Position numbers and translations under genes: made by a program. Below are positions 52,824-61,548 of a DNA stretch of 64,000 bases, piece after piece. Origin of the DNA: WHSO01 sp963732875 (GTDB lineage: Bacteria; Pseudomonadota; Alphaproteobacteria; SMXQ01); NCBI GenBank assembly GCA_963732875.1, contig CAVTBD010000003.1, positions 682,001 through 746,000 on the forward strand, given 5' to 3'. The first letter of the stretch is position 1. Each line of letters begins with the position of its first letter. The notes beneath the pieces were generated by a model that saw nothing but the letters and a program-made list of their open reading frames with translations, searched no databases and was not told the origin of the DNA.

Positions 52824-53009
52824 ATGGCCGAGGACAAGCGCAGCCCTTCAGCAGCCGATTTAGGACGGGCCGAGGATGCCGCCACCGCGCGCCGCCGGCG
52901 TCAGGCCGAGGCGCTGCGCGCCAACCTGCGCCGCCGCAAGGACGGCGCGCGCACCGACACGGCCGCGCGCGACGGCAAGACGGACGCGCCCGGCGGCCCG
53001 GCGCGGTGA
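52824..53009 (+). CDS. Small basic conserved hypothetical protein
   Basis: 61 residues from ATG 52824 (MAEDKRSPSAADLGRAEDAA). Arg/Lys-rich middle TARRRRQAEALRANLRRRKD. Short proteins of this kind occur upstream of murA in related bacteria. An earlier in-frame ATG at 52788 is less likely. Function unknown. Confidence 0.5.
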   Translation: MAEDKRSPSAADLGRAEDAATARRRRQAEALRANLRRRKDGARTDTAARDGKTDAPGGPAR

Positions 53010-53141
53010 TGCCGCCGTATCTTTCTTGTGGCATGGGCTTCCGCGCGCCCCAACATCTTGAGCGCGCCCCGCGCATAAGGTAACAAGGAAGGTCATCCCG
53101 CCGCGCCTGTCCGCGGCCCTTCCATCCGAGACACGAGGCCC

Positions 53142-54428
<1,287 letters not shown>

Positions 54429-54436
54429 GAGAGCCC

Positions 54437-54940
54437 ATGAACGGTCCGCTCAAGCTGCGCGCCGTGGACGCCGACGACATCGCGGTGATGTCGGCGTGCC
54501 TGCAGGACGCGCTGGTGCCGGTACACGACATGCGCTTCCTCGCCGGCGAGGCGAGCTTCGTGCTGGTGGCCAACCGGTTCTGCTGGGAGAAGCTGCCGCC
54601 CGCTCTGCTCGATCCCGGCGAGGACGGCGGCGCCATCACCGAGGGCGAAGACAGCGGCTTCGAGCGGGTCCATTCGGCGCTCTCGATCGAGCACGTGCGC
54701 CGGGTCCAGACCCGCGGCTTCTCGCCGAGCGAGCCGACCGACACCGAGCGCCTGCTCGAGGTGCTCGCCGTGACGGCGGAGGCGGGCGACGGCGGGCGCG
54801 CGGCACTGTCGCTGCTGTTCGCGGGCGGCATCGCGGTGCGCCTCGAGGTCGAGAAGATCGAGGTGATCCTCCAGGACGTGGGCGAGCCCTGGCCGACCAT
54901 GTGGCGGCCGGCCCATCCGCTGGCGGACAGCCCGGAATAG
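54437..54940 (+). CDS. DUF2948 family protein
   Basis: 167 residues. Pattern matches the alphaproteobacterial DUF2948 family (LRAVDADDIAVMSACLQDAL, VANRFCWEKLPPALL, LLFAGGIAVRLEVEKIEVIL, ending GEPWPTMWRPAHPL). AGGAG precedes the ATG. Located between murA and hisG, the conserved context. Function unknown. Confidence 0.88.
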   Translation: MNGPLKLRAVDADDIAVMSACLQDALVPVHDMRFLAGEASFVLVANRFCWEKLPPALLDPGEDGGAITEGEDSGFERVHSALSIEHVRRVQTRGFSPSEPTDTERLLEVLAVTAEAGDGGRAALSLLFAGGIAVRLEVEKIEVILQDVGEPWPTMWRPAHPLADSPE

Positions 54941-55018
54941 GGCCCGGGCTGGCATCGGCAGGCGGAACGCGCTACAACCACCCCGCTTTTGGGACCGAAC
55001 CGACGCCGGGGACCGGCT

Positions 55019-55696
55019 GTGCGCGACAACGAACCGCTCGTGATGGCATTGCCCAAGGGCCGCATCCTCGACGAGGCGCGGCCGCTGCTGGCGCGCGCCG
55101 GTATCGAGCCCGAGCCCGAGTTCGACGACCCCAAATCGCGCAAGCTCAAGTTCCGCACCTCGAACCCGGGCCTCGACCTGATCTCGGTGCGGTCGTTCGA
55201 CGTCGCCACCATCGTCGCCTTCGGCGGCGCCCATCTCGGCATCGCCGGCTCCGACGTGCTGACCGAGTTCGGCTATTCGGAGATCTACGCGCCGCTCGAT
55301 CTCGGCATCGGCAAGTGCCGCATGGCGGTGGCCGAGCCGCGCGAGATGTCGGAAGGCGACGAGCCCCGGCGCTGGTCGCACGTGCGCGTCGCCACCAAGT
55401 ACCCCGAGATCACGCGGCGCCACTTCGCCGCGCGCGGCGTGCAGGCCGAATGCATCAAGCTCAACGGCTCGATGGAGCTGGCGCCGTCCCTCGGCCTGTG
55501 CCAACGCATCGTCGACCTGGTCTCGACCGGCGCGACGCTCAAGGCCAACGGCCTGGTCGAGGTCGAGCAGATTGCCGAGGTATCGTCGCGCCTCGTGGTC
55601 AACCGCGCGGCCTACAAGACCCGGCCCGAGGAAGTGGGCGGCTGGGTCGACCGTTTCGCCGCGGCCGTGAACGGAAGCGCCGCCGATGGCCGCTAG
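55019..55696 (+). CDS. hisG: ATP phosphoribosyltransferase, short form
   Basis: 225 residues; first step of histidine synthesis. LVMALPKGRILDEARPLL, PGLDLISVRSFDVATIVAFGG, AHLGIAGSDVL and the PRPP loop ATGATLKANG-like LVSTGATLKANGLVE. Lacks the C-terminal regulatory domain, so it is the short HisG that needs HisZ; no hisZ is seen here. GTG 55019 start by alignment of the family N-terminus. Overlaps hisD by 11 nt. Confidence 0.92.
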   Translation: MRDNEPLVMALPKGRILDEARPLLARAGIEPEPEFDDPKSRKLKFRTSNPGLDLISVRSFDVATIVAFGGAHLGIAGSDVLTEFGYSEIYAPLDLGIGKCRMAVAEPREMSEGDEPRRWSHVRVATKYPEITRRHFAARGVQAECIKLNGSMELAPSLGLCQRIVDLVSTGATLKANGLVEVEQIAEVSSRLVVNRAAYKTRPEEVGGWVDRFAAAVNGSAADGR

Positions 55697-56990
55697 GCTT
55701 TCCGCGCGCGATCCCGGCTTCGCCGCCGCGTTCGAGGCGCTGGTCAACGGCAGGCGCGAGCAGGCCGCCGACGTCGAGACCGACGTCGCCGCGATCATCG
55801 GGGACGTGCGCGCACGCGGCGACGTGGCGCTGATCGCGTTCACCGAGACGTTCGACCGGCTCAAACTCACGCCCGCGACACTCGCCATCACGGCCGACGA
55901 TTTCGCCCGTGCCGAGGCCGCGTGCCCGCAGGCGGCGCTCGACGCCCTCGATCTCGCCGCCGGGCGCATCGCCGACTACCACCGCCGCCAGCTGCCGAAG
56001 GACGAGAGTTTCACCGATGCCGCGGGCGTGCGCCTCGGCTGGCGCTGGCGCCCGATCCCGGCGGTCGGCGTCTACGTGCCGGGCGGGCGCGCCGCCTATC
56101 CGTCGTCGGTGCTGATGAACGTGGTGCCGGCGCGCATCGCAGGCGTGCCGCGCATCGTCATGACCGTGCCGACGCCGGACGGCGCGGTGAACCCGCTGGT
56201 GCTGGCGGCGGCCAAACGCGCCGGCGTCACCGAGGCCTATCGTATCGGCGGTGCCCAGGCGATCGCCGCGCTCGCCTTCGGCACCGGGACCATCCGCGCG
56301 GTCGATAAGATCACCGGGCCTGGCAACGCCTGGGTCGCGGCGGCCAAGCGCCAGGTGTTCGGCGCGGTCGGCATCGACATGGTGGCGGGCCCGTCGGAGA
56401 TCCTGGTGGTGGCGGACGGCGCCAACGATCCCGACTGGATCGCGCTTGACCTGCTGTCCCAGGCCGAGCACGACGCCACCGCCCAGTCGATCCTGATCAC
56501 CGACGACGCGGATTTCGCCGACGCGGTCGAGGCGGCGGTCGCGGGCCGTCTCAAGACGTTGCCGCGCGCGGAGATCGCGGGCGCGAGCTGGAACGGGTTC
56601 GGTGCCGTGATCGTGGTCGGTAACCTGCTGAAGGAAGCGCCGGCGCTGGTCGATGCGATCGCGCCCGAGCACCTCGAGCTCGCTGCCGCCGAGCCCGAGC
56701 CGATCGCCGCCGCCGTCACCAACGCGGGCGCCATCTTCATGGGCCGGTTCACGCCCGAGGCGGTGGGCGATTACGTCGCCGGCCCCAACCACGTGTTGCC
56801 GACCAACCGTTCGGCGCGGTTCTCGTCGGGCCTCGGCGTGGGCGATTTCCTCAAGCGCACCTCGCTGGTGGCGTGCGACGCCGACGCGCTGGCCGCGGTG
56901 GGTCCGGCGGCGGTGACGCTCGCCGGCGTCGAGGGGCTCGACGCCCATGCGCTCTCCATCGCGATCCGCCTCAATTTGCCCACGAAATGA
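55686..56990 (+). CDS. hisD: Histidinol dehydrogenase
   Basis: 434 residues; oxidises histidinol to histidine in two NAD steps, zinc-dependent. Motifs: PGGRAAYPSSVLMNVVPARIAGVPRIVM, RIGGAQAIAALAFGTGTI, ITGPGNAWVAAAKRQVFG, DMVAGPSEILVVAD and SQAEHD (metal/catalytic residues). The first ATG overlaps the 3' end of hisG. A 12-nt imperfect tandem repeat (GGTGAAATGACG) follows the stop at about 56990-57017. Confidence 0.95.
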   Translation: MAARLSARDPGFAAAFEALVNGRREQAADVETDVAAIIGDVRARGDVALIAFTETFDRLKLTPATLAITADDFARAEAACPQAALDALDLAAGRIADYHRRQLPKDESFTDAAGVRLGWRWRPIPAVGVYVPGGRAAYPSSVLMNVVPARIAGVPRIVMTVPTPDGAVNPLVLAAAKRAGVTEAYRIGGAQAIAALAFGTGTIRAVDKITGPGNAWVAAAKRQVFGAVGIDMVAGPSEILVVADGANDPDWIALDLLSQAEHDATAQSILITDDADFADAVEAAVAGRLKTLPRAEIAGASWNGFGAVIVVGNLLKEAPALVDAIAPEHLELAAAEPEPIAAAVTNAGAIFMGRFTPEAVGDYVAGPNHVLPTNRSARFSSGLGVGDFLKRTSLVACDADALAAVGPAAVTLAGVEGLDAHALSIAIRLNLPTK

Positions 56991-57111
56991 CTGGTGAAAT
57001 GACGGGCGAAATGACGGGGTGCGAGCGCCCGCGCGGCCCCGTCCTTGGGGCTTGACGCTAGAGCCCCGCGCGCTCATTGTCCCCCCAGCCTGAACAAATG
57101 TCGGAGAGACG

Positions 57112-57333
57112 ATGTCCGAAAAGGAAGATGCCATTGAATTTCCGGGCGAAGTGAGCGAGCTTCTGCCCAACGCCATGTTCCGCGTGAAGCTGGAAAATGG
57201 CCACGAGATCCTCGCCTACGCATCGGGCAAGATGCGCAAGCACCGTATCCGCGTGCTGGTCGGCGACAAGGTCAACGTCGAGATGACCCCCTACGACCTC
57301 ACCAAGGGTCGCATCACCTTCCGCTTCAAATAG
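57112..57333 (+). CDS. infA: Translation initiation factor IF-1
   Basis: 73 residues, single S1-type OB fold: IEFPGEVSELLPNAMFRVKL, GHEILAYASGKMRKHRIRVL, DKVNVEMTPYDLTKGRITFR. Full length with a GGAGAGACG site upstream. Heads the infA-maf-rng-yacG run common in alphaproteobacteria. Confidence 0.97.
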   Translation: MSEKEDAIEFPGEVSELLPNAMFRVKLENGHEILAYASGKMRKHRIRVLVGDKVNVEMTPYDLTKGRITFRFK

Positions 57334-57350
57334 GATCGCCGGCGGGCGCC

Positions 57351-57953
57351 ATGCCGGAGCCTGTCAGGTTCGTACTTGCGTCGGCTTCCCCGCGCCGCCG
57401 CGACCTCCTCGCCCAGATCGGTATCGTGCCCGACGCGGTGATCGCGCCGGAGGTGGACGAGAGCGCGCGCCCGCGCGAGCTTCCCGCCGACCACGCACTG
57501 CGGCTCGCGCGCGAGAAATGCGCCGCCGTTGCCGCGCGCGCCGAGGCCGCGGGCGCGCTCGTGCTCGCCGCCGACACGGTGGTCGCGTGCGGGCGGCGCA
57601 TCCTGCCCAAGGCCGAGGACGAGACGACCGCGCGGCGCTGCCTGGAGCTGCTGTCCGGACGCCGCCACCGGGTCATCGGCGGCGTCGCGCTACGTGCTCC
57701 CGACGGACGCGTCCACGAACGCCGGGTGGTCACCGCCGTCGCCTTCAAACGACTGACCGCGGCCGAGACCGCGGCCTATCTCGCGTCCGGCGAATGGCAC
57801 GGCAAGGCGGGCGGCTACGCCATCCAGGGCCGGGCCGCGGCGTTCGTGCGCTGGCTCGGCGGGTCGTATTCCAACGTGGTCGGGCTGCCGCTCCACGAGA
57901 CGGCGGCATTGCTCGCGCGTTTCGGCCTCGGGCCGCTGGGCGGCGGGCGATGA
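57351..57953 (+). CDS. maf: Maf family nucleotide pyrophosphatase
   Basis: 200 residues. Starts with the Maf signature FVLASASPRRRDLLAQIGI; conserved VLAADTVVACG and AGGYAIQGRAAAFV. Hydrolyses non-canonical or methylated nucleoside triphosphates. Stop overlaps the rng start (ATGA at 57950). Confidence 0.93.
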   Translation: MPEPVRFVLASASPRRRDLLAQIGIVPDAVIAPEVDESARPRELPADHALRLAREKCAAVAARAEAAGALVLAADTVVACGRRILPKAEDETTARRCLELLSGRRHRVIGGVALRAPDGRVHERRVVTAVAFKRLTAAETAAYLASGEWHGKAGGYAIQGRAAAFVRWLGGSYSNVVGLPLHETAALLARFGLGPLGGGR

Positions 57954-59162
57954 TCGACGAAATCGTCGCCACCCGCGCCGGCGGCCGGCTCCGGATCGCG
58001 CTCCGCGAGGCGGGCCGCCTGATGGAGGTGCTGTTCGACGACGGCGCCGAGCCGGGTGCCGTGGGCGACGTCGTGCTGGGCCGGGTCACCGCCGTGCTCA
58101 AGGGAATGGAAGCCTGCTTCGTCGACATCGGCGCCGAGCGCGCCGGGTTCCTGTCGCTGGCCCCACGCGGCGGCGAGGACGACGCCCCGCTGCTCGATGA
58201 GATTCCCAACGAAGGCGCCGCCGTGCTGGTGCAGGTCACCAAGGCGGCGCAGGCCGGCAAGGGTGCCGGGCTCACGCGCAACATCTCGCTGGCCGGCCGG
58301 TTCCTCGTGCTGACGCCCTACCAGAACCGGATCGCGGTCTCGCGCCGGATCGAGGACGTCGGTTTGCGTGCGCGGCTCGAGCAGGACCTCGCTGCGCTCG
58401 CGCCGGGCGAGGGCGGCTTCATCGTGCGCACCGCTGCCGCCGATGCCGACGCCGAGGCGCTCGCCGCCGACGCCGAACGGCTGCGCGCGGAATGGGATGA
58501 GATCACGGAGCGGCTCGGCAACGTGGCGGTGCCGTGCCGCCTGCACGGCGAGGAGAGCGGCCTGATCAAGGCGCTGCGCGACCGCGCCCACGGCGGCCTG
58601 CGCCGGGTGATCGTCGATTCGAAGCGCGACGCCGAGGACGCGCGCGCCTTCTTTGCCGCCTACCTGCCGGGCCTGGAGAGCCGCGTCGAGTTCGTGGAGC
58701 GGACCGGATACGGCGTTCAAGTCCTACGGCATCGAGGACGACATCCTGGATGCGCTCGAACCGGAGATCGGCCTGCCCTGCGGCGGCTCCATCGTGATCG
58801 AGACTACCCACGCGCTCACCGCGATCGACGTCAACACCGCCCGCAACACCGGACGCTCCGGACACGCCGCGACGGTGCGCGCCACCAACCTGGAAGCGGC
58901 CGAGGAGATCGCCTGCCAGCTGCGCCTGCGCAATCTCGGCGGGCTCACGGTGATCGACTTCATCCACATGGATGACCCCGACGACGAGGCCGACGTGCTC
59001 GCGGCGTTGCTGGACGCCCTTGCCGACGACCCGGCGTTCATCCGTGCGACCGGATTCTCCGAGCTCGGCCTGGTCGAGCTGGCGCGCCGGCGCGGGGCAG
59101 GGCCGCTCAGGGACCGGATCGAGTTGACCGGCGACGGGACGGACGGAAACGACGGGGATTAG
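57950..59162 (+). CDS. rng: Ribonuclease E/G family protein, frameshifted
   Basis: About 403 residues after repair. S1-like start domain (LGRVTAVLKGMEACFVDIGA, ERAGFLSL), RNase E/G core (GAGLTRNISLAGRFLVLTPYQN), and the catalytic magnesium site ALTAIDVNTARNTG. An extra G near 58704-58708 moves the frame: without it VERTDTAFKSYGIEDDILDALE is read, ending at 59162. Short enough to be RNase G-like rather than full RNase E. The zinc-link cysteines of RNase E are not seen. Confidence 0.9.
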
Positions 59163-59617
59163 TTCTTCGACGCCGCGCCGGTCCTGGCCGTGGCATCGGC
59201 GCAGCCGCGCACCGCTTTTTCCACGACCGGCCCCGGGTCGAAAGCGGGGAAGGCAAGGACGCGGGCCTCGGTCCGCTGCGGGCTTTTCTCGGTCAGCGTC
59301 ACCACGAACGACAGGCGGGCCGGGCCCTCGTACATTACCCGGGTGGCATCGCTGCCGGGATGGCTCAGCACCGATATCATAGGTCCGGTACCGCTGCCGC
59401 GGTCGGCTGCGGCGGCAAGCTCTGGCATGACGCGCAGCGCGTTCGAGATGCACGCTCCGAGGCCGGCGTGGCCACCCGTCACCGTGACCGTCACGCGGTC
59501 CTGGGACGGCGGCACGAACGCGATCCAGGTGCCGGACGCGGCCAGGGCGGCACTCGCGATCACGAGCGCGAAGCAGAGCGGCGTAAACCGCCGGGCGGAG
59601 GTGTTTTGCGTTTGCAT
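59159..59617 (-). CDS. Secreted or anchored hypothetical protein
   Basis: 152 residues from ATG 59617 (MQTQNTSARRFTPLCFALVI). The N-terminal hydrophobic segment (about 12-34) is a signal or anchor; two Cys residues in the mature part (GACISNAL, GCADATA) could pair. Overlaps the rng 3' end by 4 nt in convergent orientation. ATG 59653 would add 12 residues. Function unknown. Confidence 0.65.
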   Translation of the reverse strand: MQTQNTSARRFTPLCFALVIASAALAASGTWIAFVPPSQDRVTVTVTGGHAGLGACISNALRVMPELAAAADRGSGTGPMISVLSHPGSDATRVMYEGPARLSFVVTLTEKSPQRTEARVLAFPAFDPGPVVEKAVRGCADATARTGAASKN

Positions 59618-59771
59618 CAAACGGGAAATTAATTGAAGGGGTAATTTCGTCAAATGCTATCGGATTGATTTCACGACGAATTTTGGAGATTTTTAGCTAA
59701 AATTTTAGCGATCCCGGATTCCCGCGGCGGCGCGCTTGGTCCGCCGCAATGAAGCCGTTAAAGTCGCGCCC

Positions 59772-60023
59772 ATGAGCGAAGACAAAAAAATGTCCGGCGA
59801 CGTCCCTGGGGCAGCTGGTGCCGGCAGGAAGGTGTCTAAATCGTGCCCCGCATGCGGCAAGCCGGCGGTGGAGAGCTACCGGCCGTTCTGCTCGCGCCGT
59901 TGCGCGGACCTCGACCTCGGTCGCTGGCTCAACGGCAGCTACAGCATTCCGGCGGTGGAGCCGCCGGACGGCTACGACGAGGCCGAACCGGCGTCCGGCA
60001 CCAAGGATCGGGAGCCCGGCTGA
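59772..60023 (+). CDS. yacG: DNA gyrase inhibitor YacG
   Basis: 83 residues with the zinc site CPACGKPA...FCSRRCADLDLGRWLNGSY, ie C-x2-C-x15-C-x3-C. Binds GyrB and blocks gyrase activity in E. coli. Start ATG 59772; an earlier ATG at 59736 in the same frame lacks a good ribosome site. Typical context after rng, before tRNA-Phe. Confidence 0.9.
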   Translation: MSEDKKMSGDVPGAAGAGRKVSKSCPACGKPAVESYRPFCSRRCADLDLGRWLNGSYSIPAVEPPDGYDEAEPASGTKDREPG

Positions 60024-60137
60024 CCGCCGATTGCGGCGTCCGTGGGGCGTCGCGGCCGCGTCTTTCAGCGTCTTTACAGGGGGGCGGAATGACCCTATAA
60101 CCGCCCGGCGCCCTTTCCCGGCGCGAAACACCCCGGC

Positions 60138-60213
<76 letters not shown>

Positions 60214-60397
60214 TTTTTTCCGGAATATCCAAGTAGGCACATGCGTCCCGTCCTGCGGGTGACGGGCGGGCGCGACGATGTTAATGATCTTCGGACGACG
60301 GACAGGGTCGGGACGGAGACCAGGTCACCATTTGGAAACCCGGGCGTTCCTCGGGTAGCCTCGCCGCTCGGCCAGGCGGCGTAACGGAGACGTAGCG

Positions 60398-61528
60398 ATG
60401 ACGAAGCGTATGGTGATCATGCTGGTCGCGGCAGGCGTGGTGCTGGCCGGCGTGTTCGGGTTCGTCACGTTCCGTTCGGTCATGATCGGCAAGTTCCTGG
60501 CGTCCCAGAGCAACCCGCCGCAGACCGTCTCGACCACCGAGGCCGGGTACCAGGAATGGCAGTCCCGGCTCGAAGCCGTCGGCACGCTGCGTGCCGTCAA
60601 CGGGGCCGATCTCGCCCCCGAAGTCGCCGGCATCGTCGAAAAGATCCTGTTCAACTCCGGTGACGACATCGAGAAGGGCGCGGTTCTCGTCCAGCTGCGC
60701 GCCGAGGACGATATCGCCAAGCTGCATTCGCTGGAAGCCACCGCCGGGCTCGCCGAGACCACCTACAAGCGCGACAGGAAGCTGGTGAGGGTGCAGGCGG
60801 TGAGCCAGGCCACGCTCGACACCGACGCGGCCAACCTCAAGAACGCGAAGGCCCAGGTCGAGGCTCAGAAGGCGGTGCTGGCGAAGAAGACCGTCCGCGC
60901 GCCGTTCGCCGGGCATCTCGGCATCCGTGCCGTGGACGTGGGGCAATACGTCAACGCCGGGACCACGCTGGTTACCCTGCAGGCGCTCGATCCCATCTAT
61001 GTCGACTTCTCCCTCCCGCAGCAGAATCTCGACGAGATTAAGATCGGCCAGGCGGTGGCCGCGAAGGTTGACACCTATCCCGACAAGACCTTCACTGGCA
61101 AGATCCAGGCGGTCAATTCCCGGGTCGATACCGCGACGCGCAACGTGCAGATCCGCGCCACCCTCGACAATCCGTCGCACACGCTGCTGCCCGGCATGTA
61201 CGCGACCGTGGACATCGAGGTGGGGGCGCCCACGCGCCACATCACGCTACCCCAGACGGCGATCACCTATAATCCCTACGGGAGCACCGTCTTCATCGCC
61301 GACGAGAAAGGCAAGGATGCCAAGGGCAAGCCGCAGCTTGTCGCGCGCCAGACCTTCGTGACGACCGGCGCCACGCGCGGCGACCAGGTCGCGGTCCTGA
61401 AGGGCGTCAAGGAGGGCGAAAAGGTGGTCACGGCCGGCCAGATGAAGCTGCGCAACGGCACGCCGCTGATCATCAACAATGAGATCCAGCCCGCCGACAA
61501 TCCCCATCCGACGCCGGTCGAGCAGTAG
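60398..61528 (+). CDS. RND efflux periplasmic adaptor (membrane fusion protein)
   Basis: 376 residues. N-terminal anchor (about 7-28), then the barrel-sandwich pattern LRAVNGADLAPEVAGIVEKI with FNSGDDIEKGAVLVQL, a short coiled-coil hairpin (LAETTYKRDRKLVRVQAVSQ), VRAPFAGHLGIRAVDVGQYV and a beta-barrel. Links the inner-membrane pump to an outer-membrane channel. The RND pump gene follows after 20 nt; no outer-membrane component is in view. Confidence 0.93.
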   Translation: MTKRMVIMLVAAGVVLAGVFGFVTFRSVMIGKFLASQSNPPQTVSTTEAGYQEWQSRLEAVGTLRAVNGADLAPEVAGIVEKILFNSGDDIEKGAVLVQLRAEDDIAKLHSLEATAGLAETTYKRDRKLVRVQAVSQATLDTDAANLKNAKAQVEAQKAVLAKKTVRAPFAGHLGIRAVDVGQYVNAGTTLVTLQALDPIYVDFSLPQQNLDEIKIGQAVAAKVDTYPDKTFTGKIQAVNSRVDTATRNVQIRATLDNPSHTLLPGMYATVDIEVGAPTRHITLPQTAITYNPYGSTVFIADEKGKDAKGKPQLVARQTFVTTGATRGDQVAVLKGVKEGEKVVTAGQMKLRNGTPLIINNEIQPADNPHPTPVEQ

Positions 61529-61548
61529 GCCAAAGGCAGGGCGCGGCA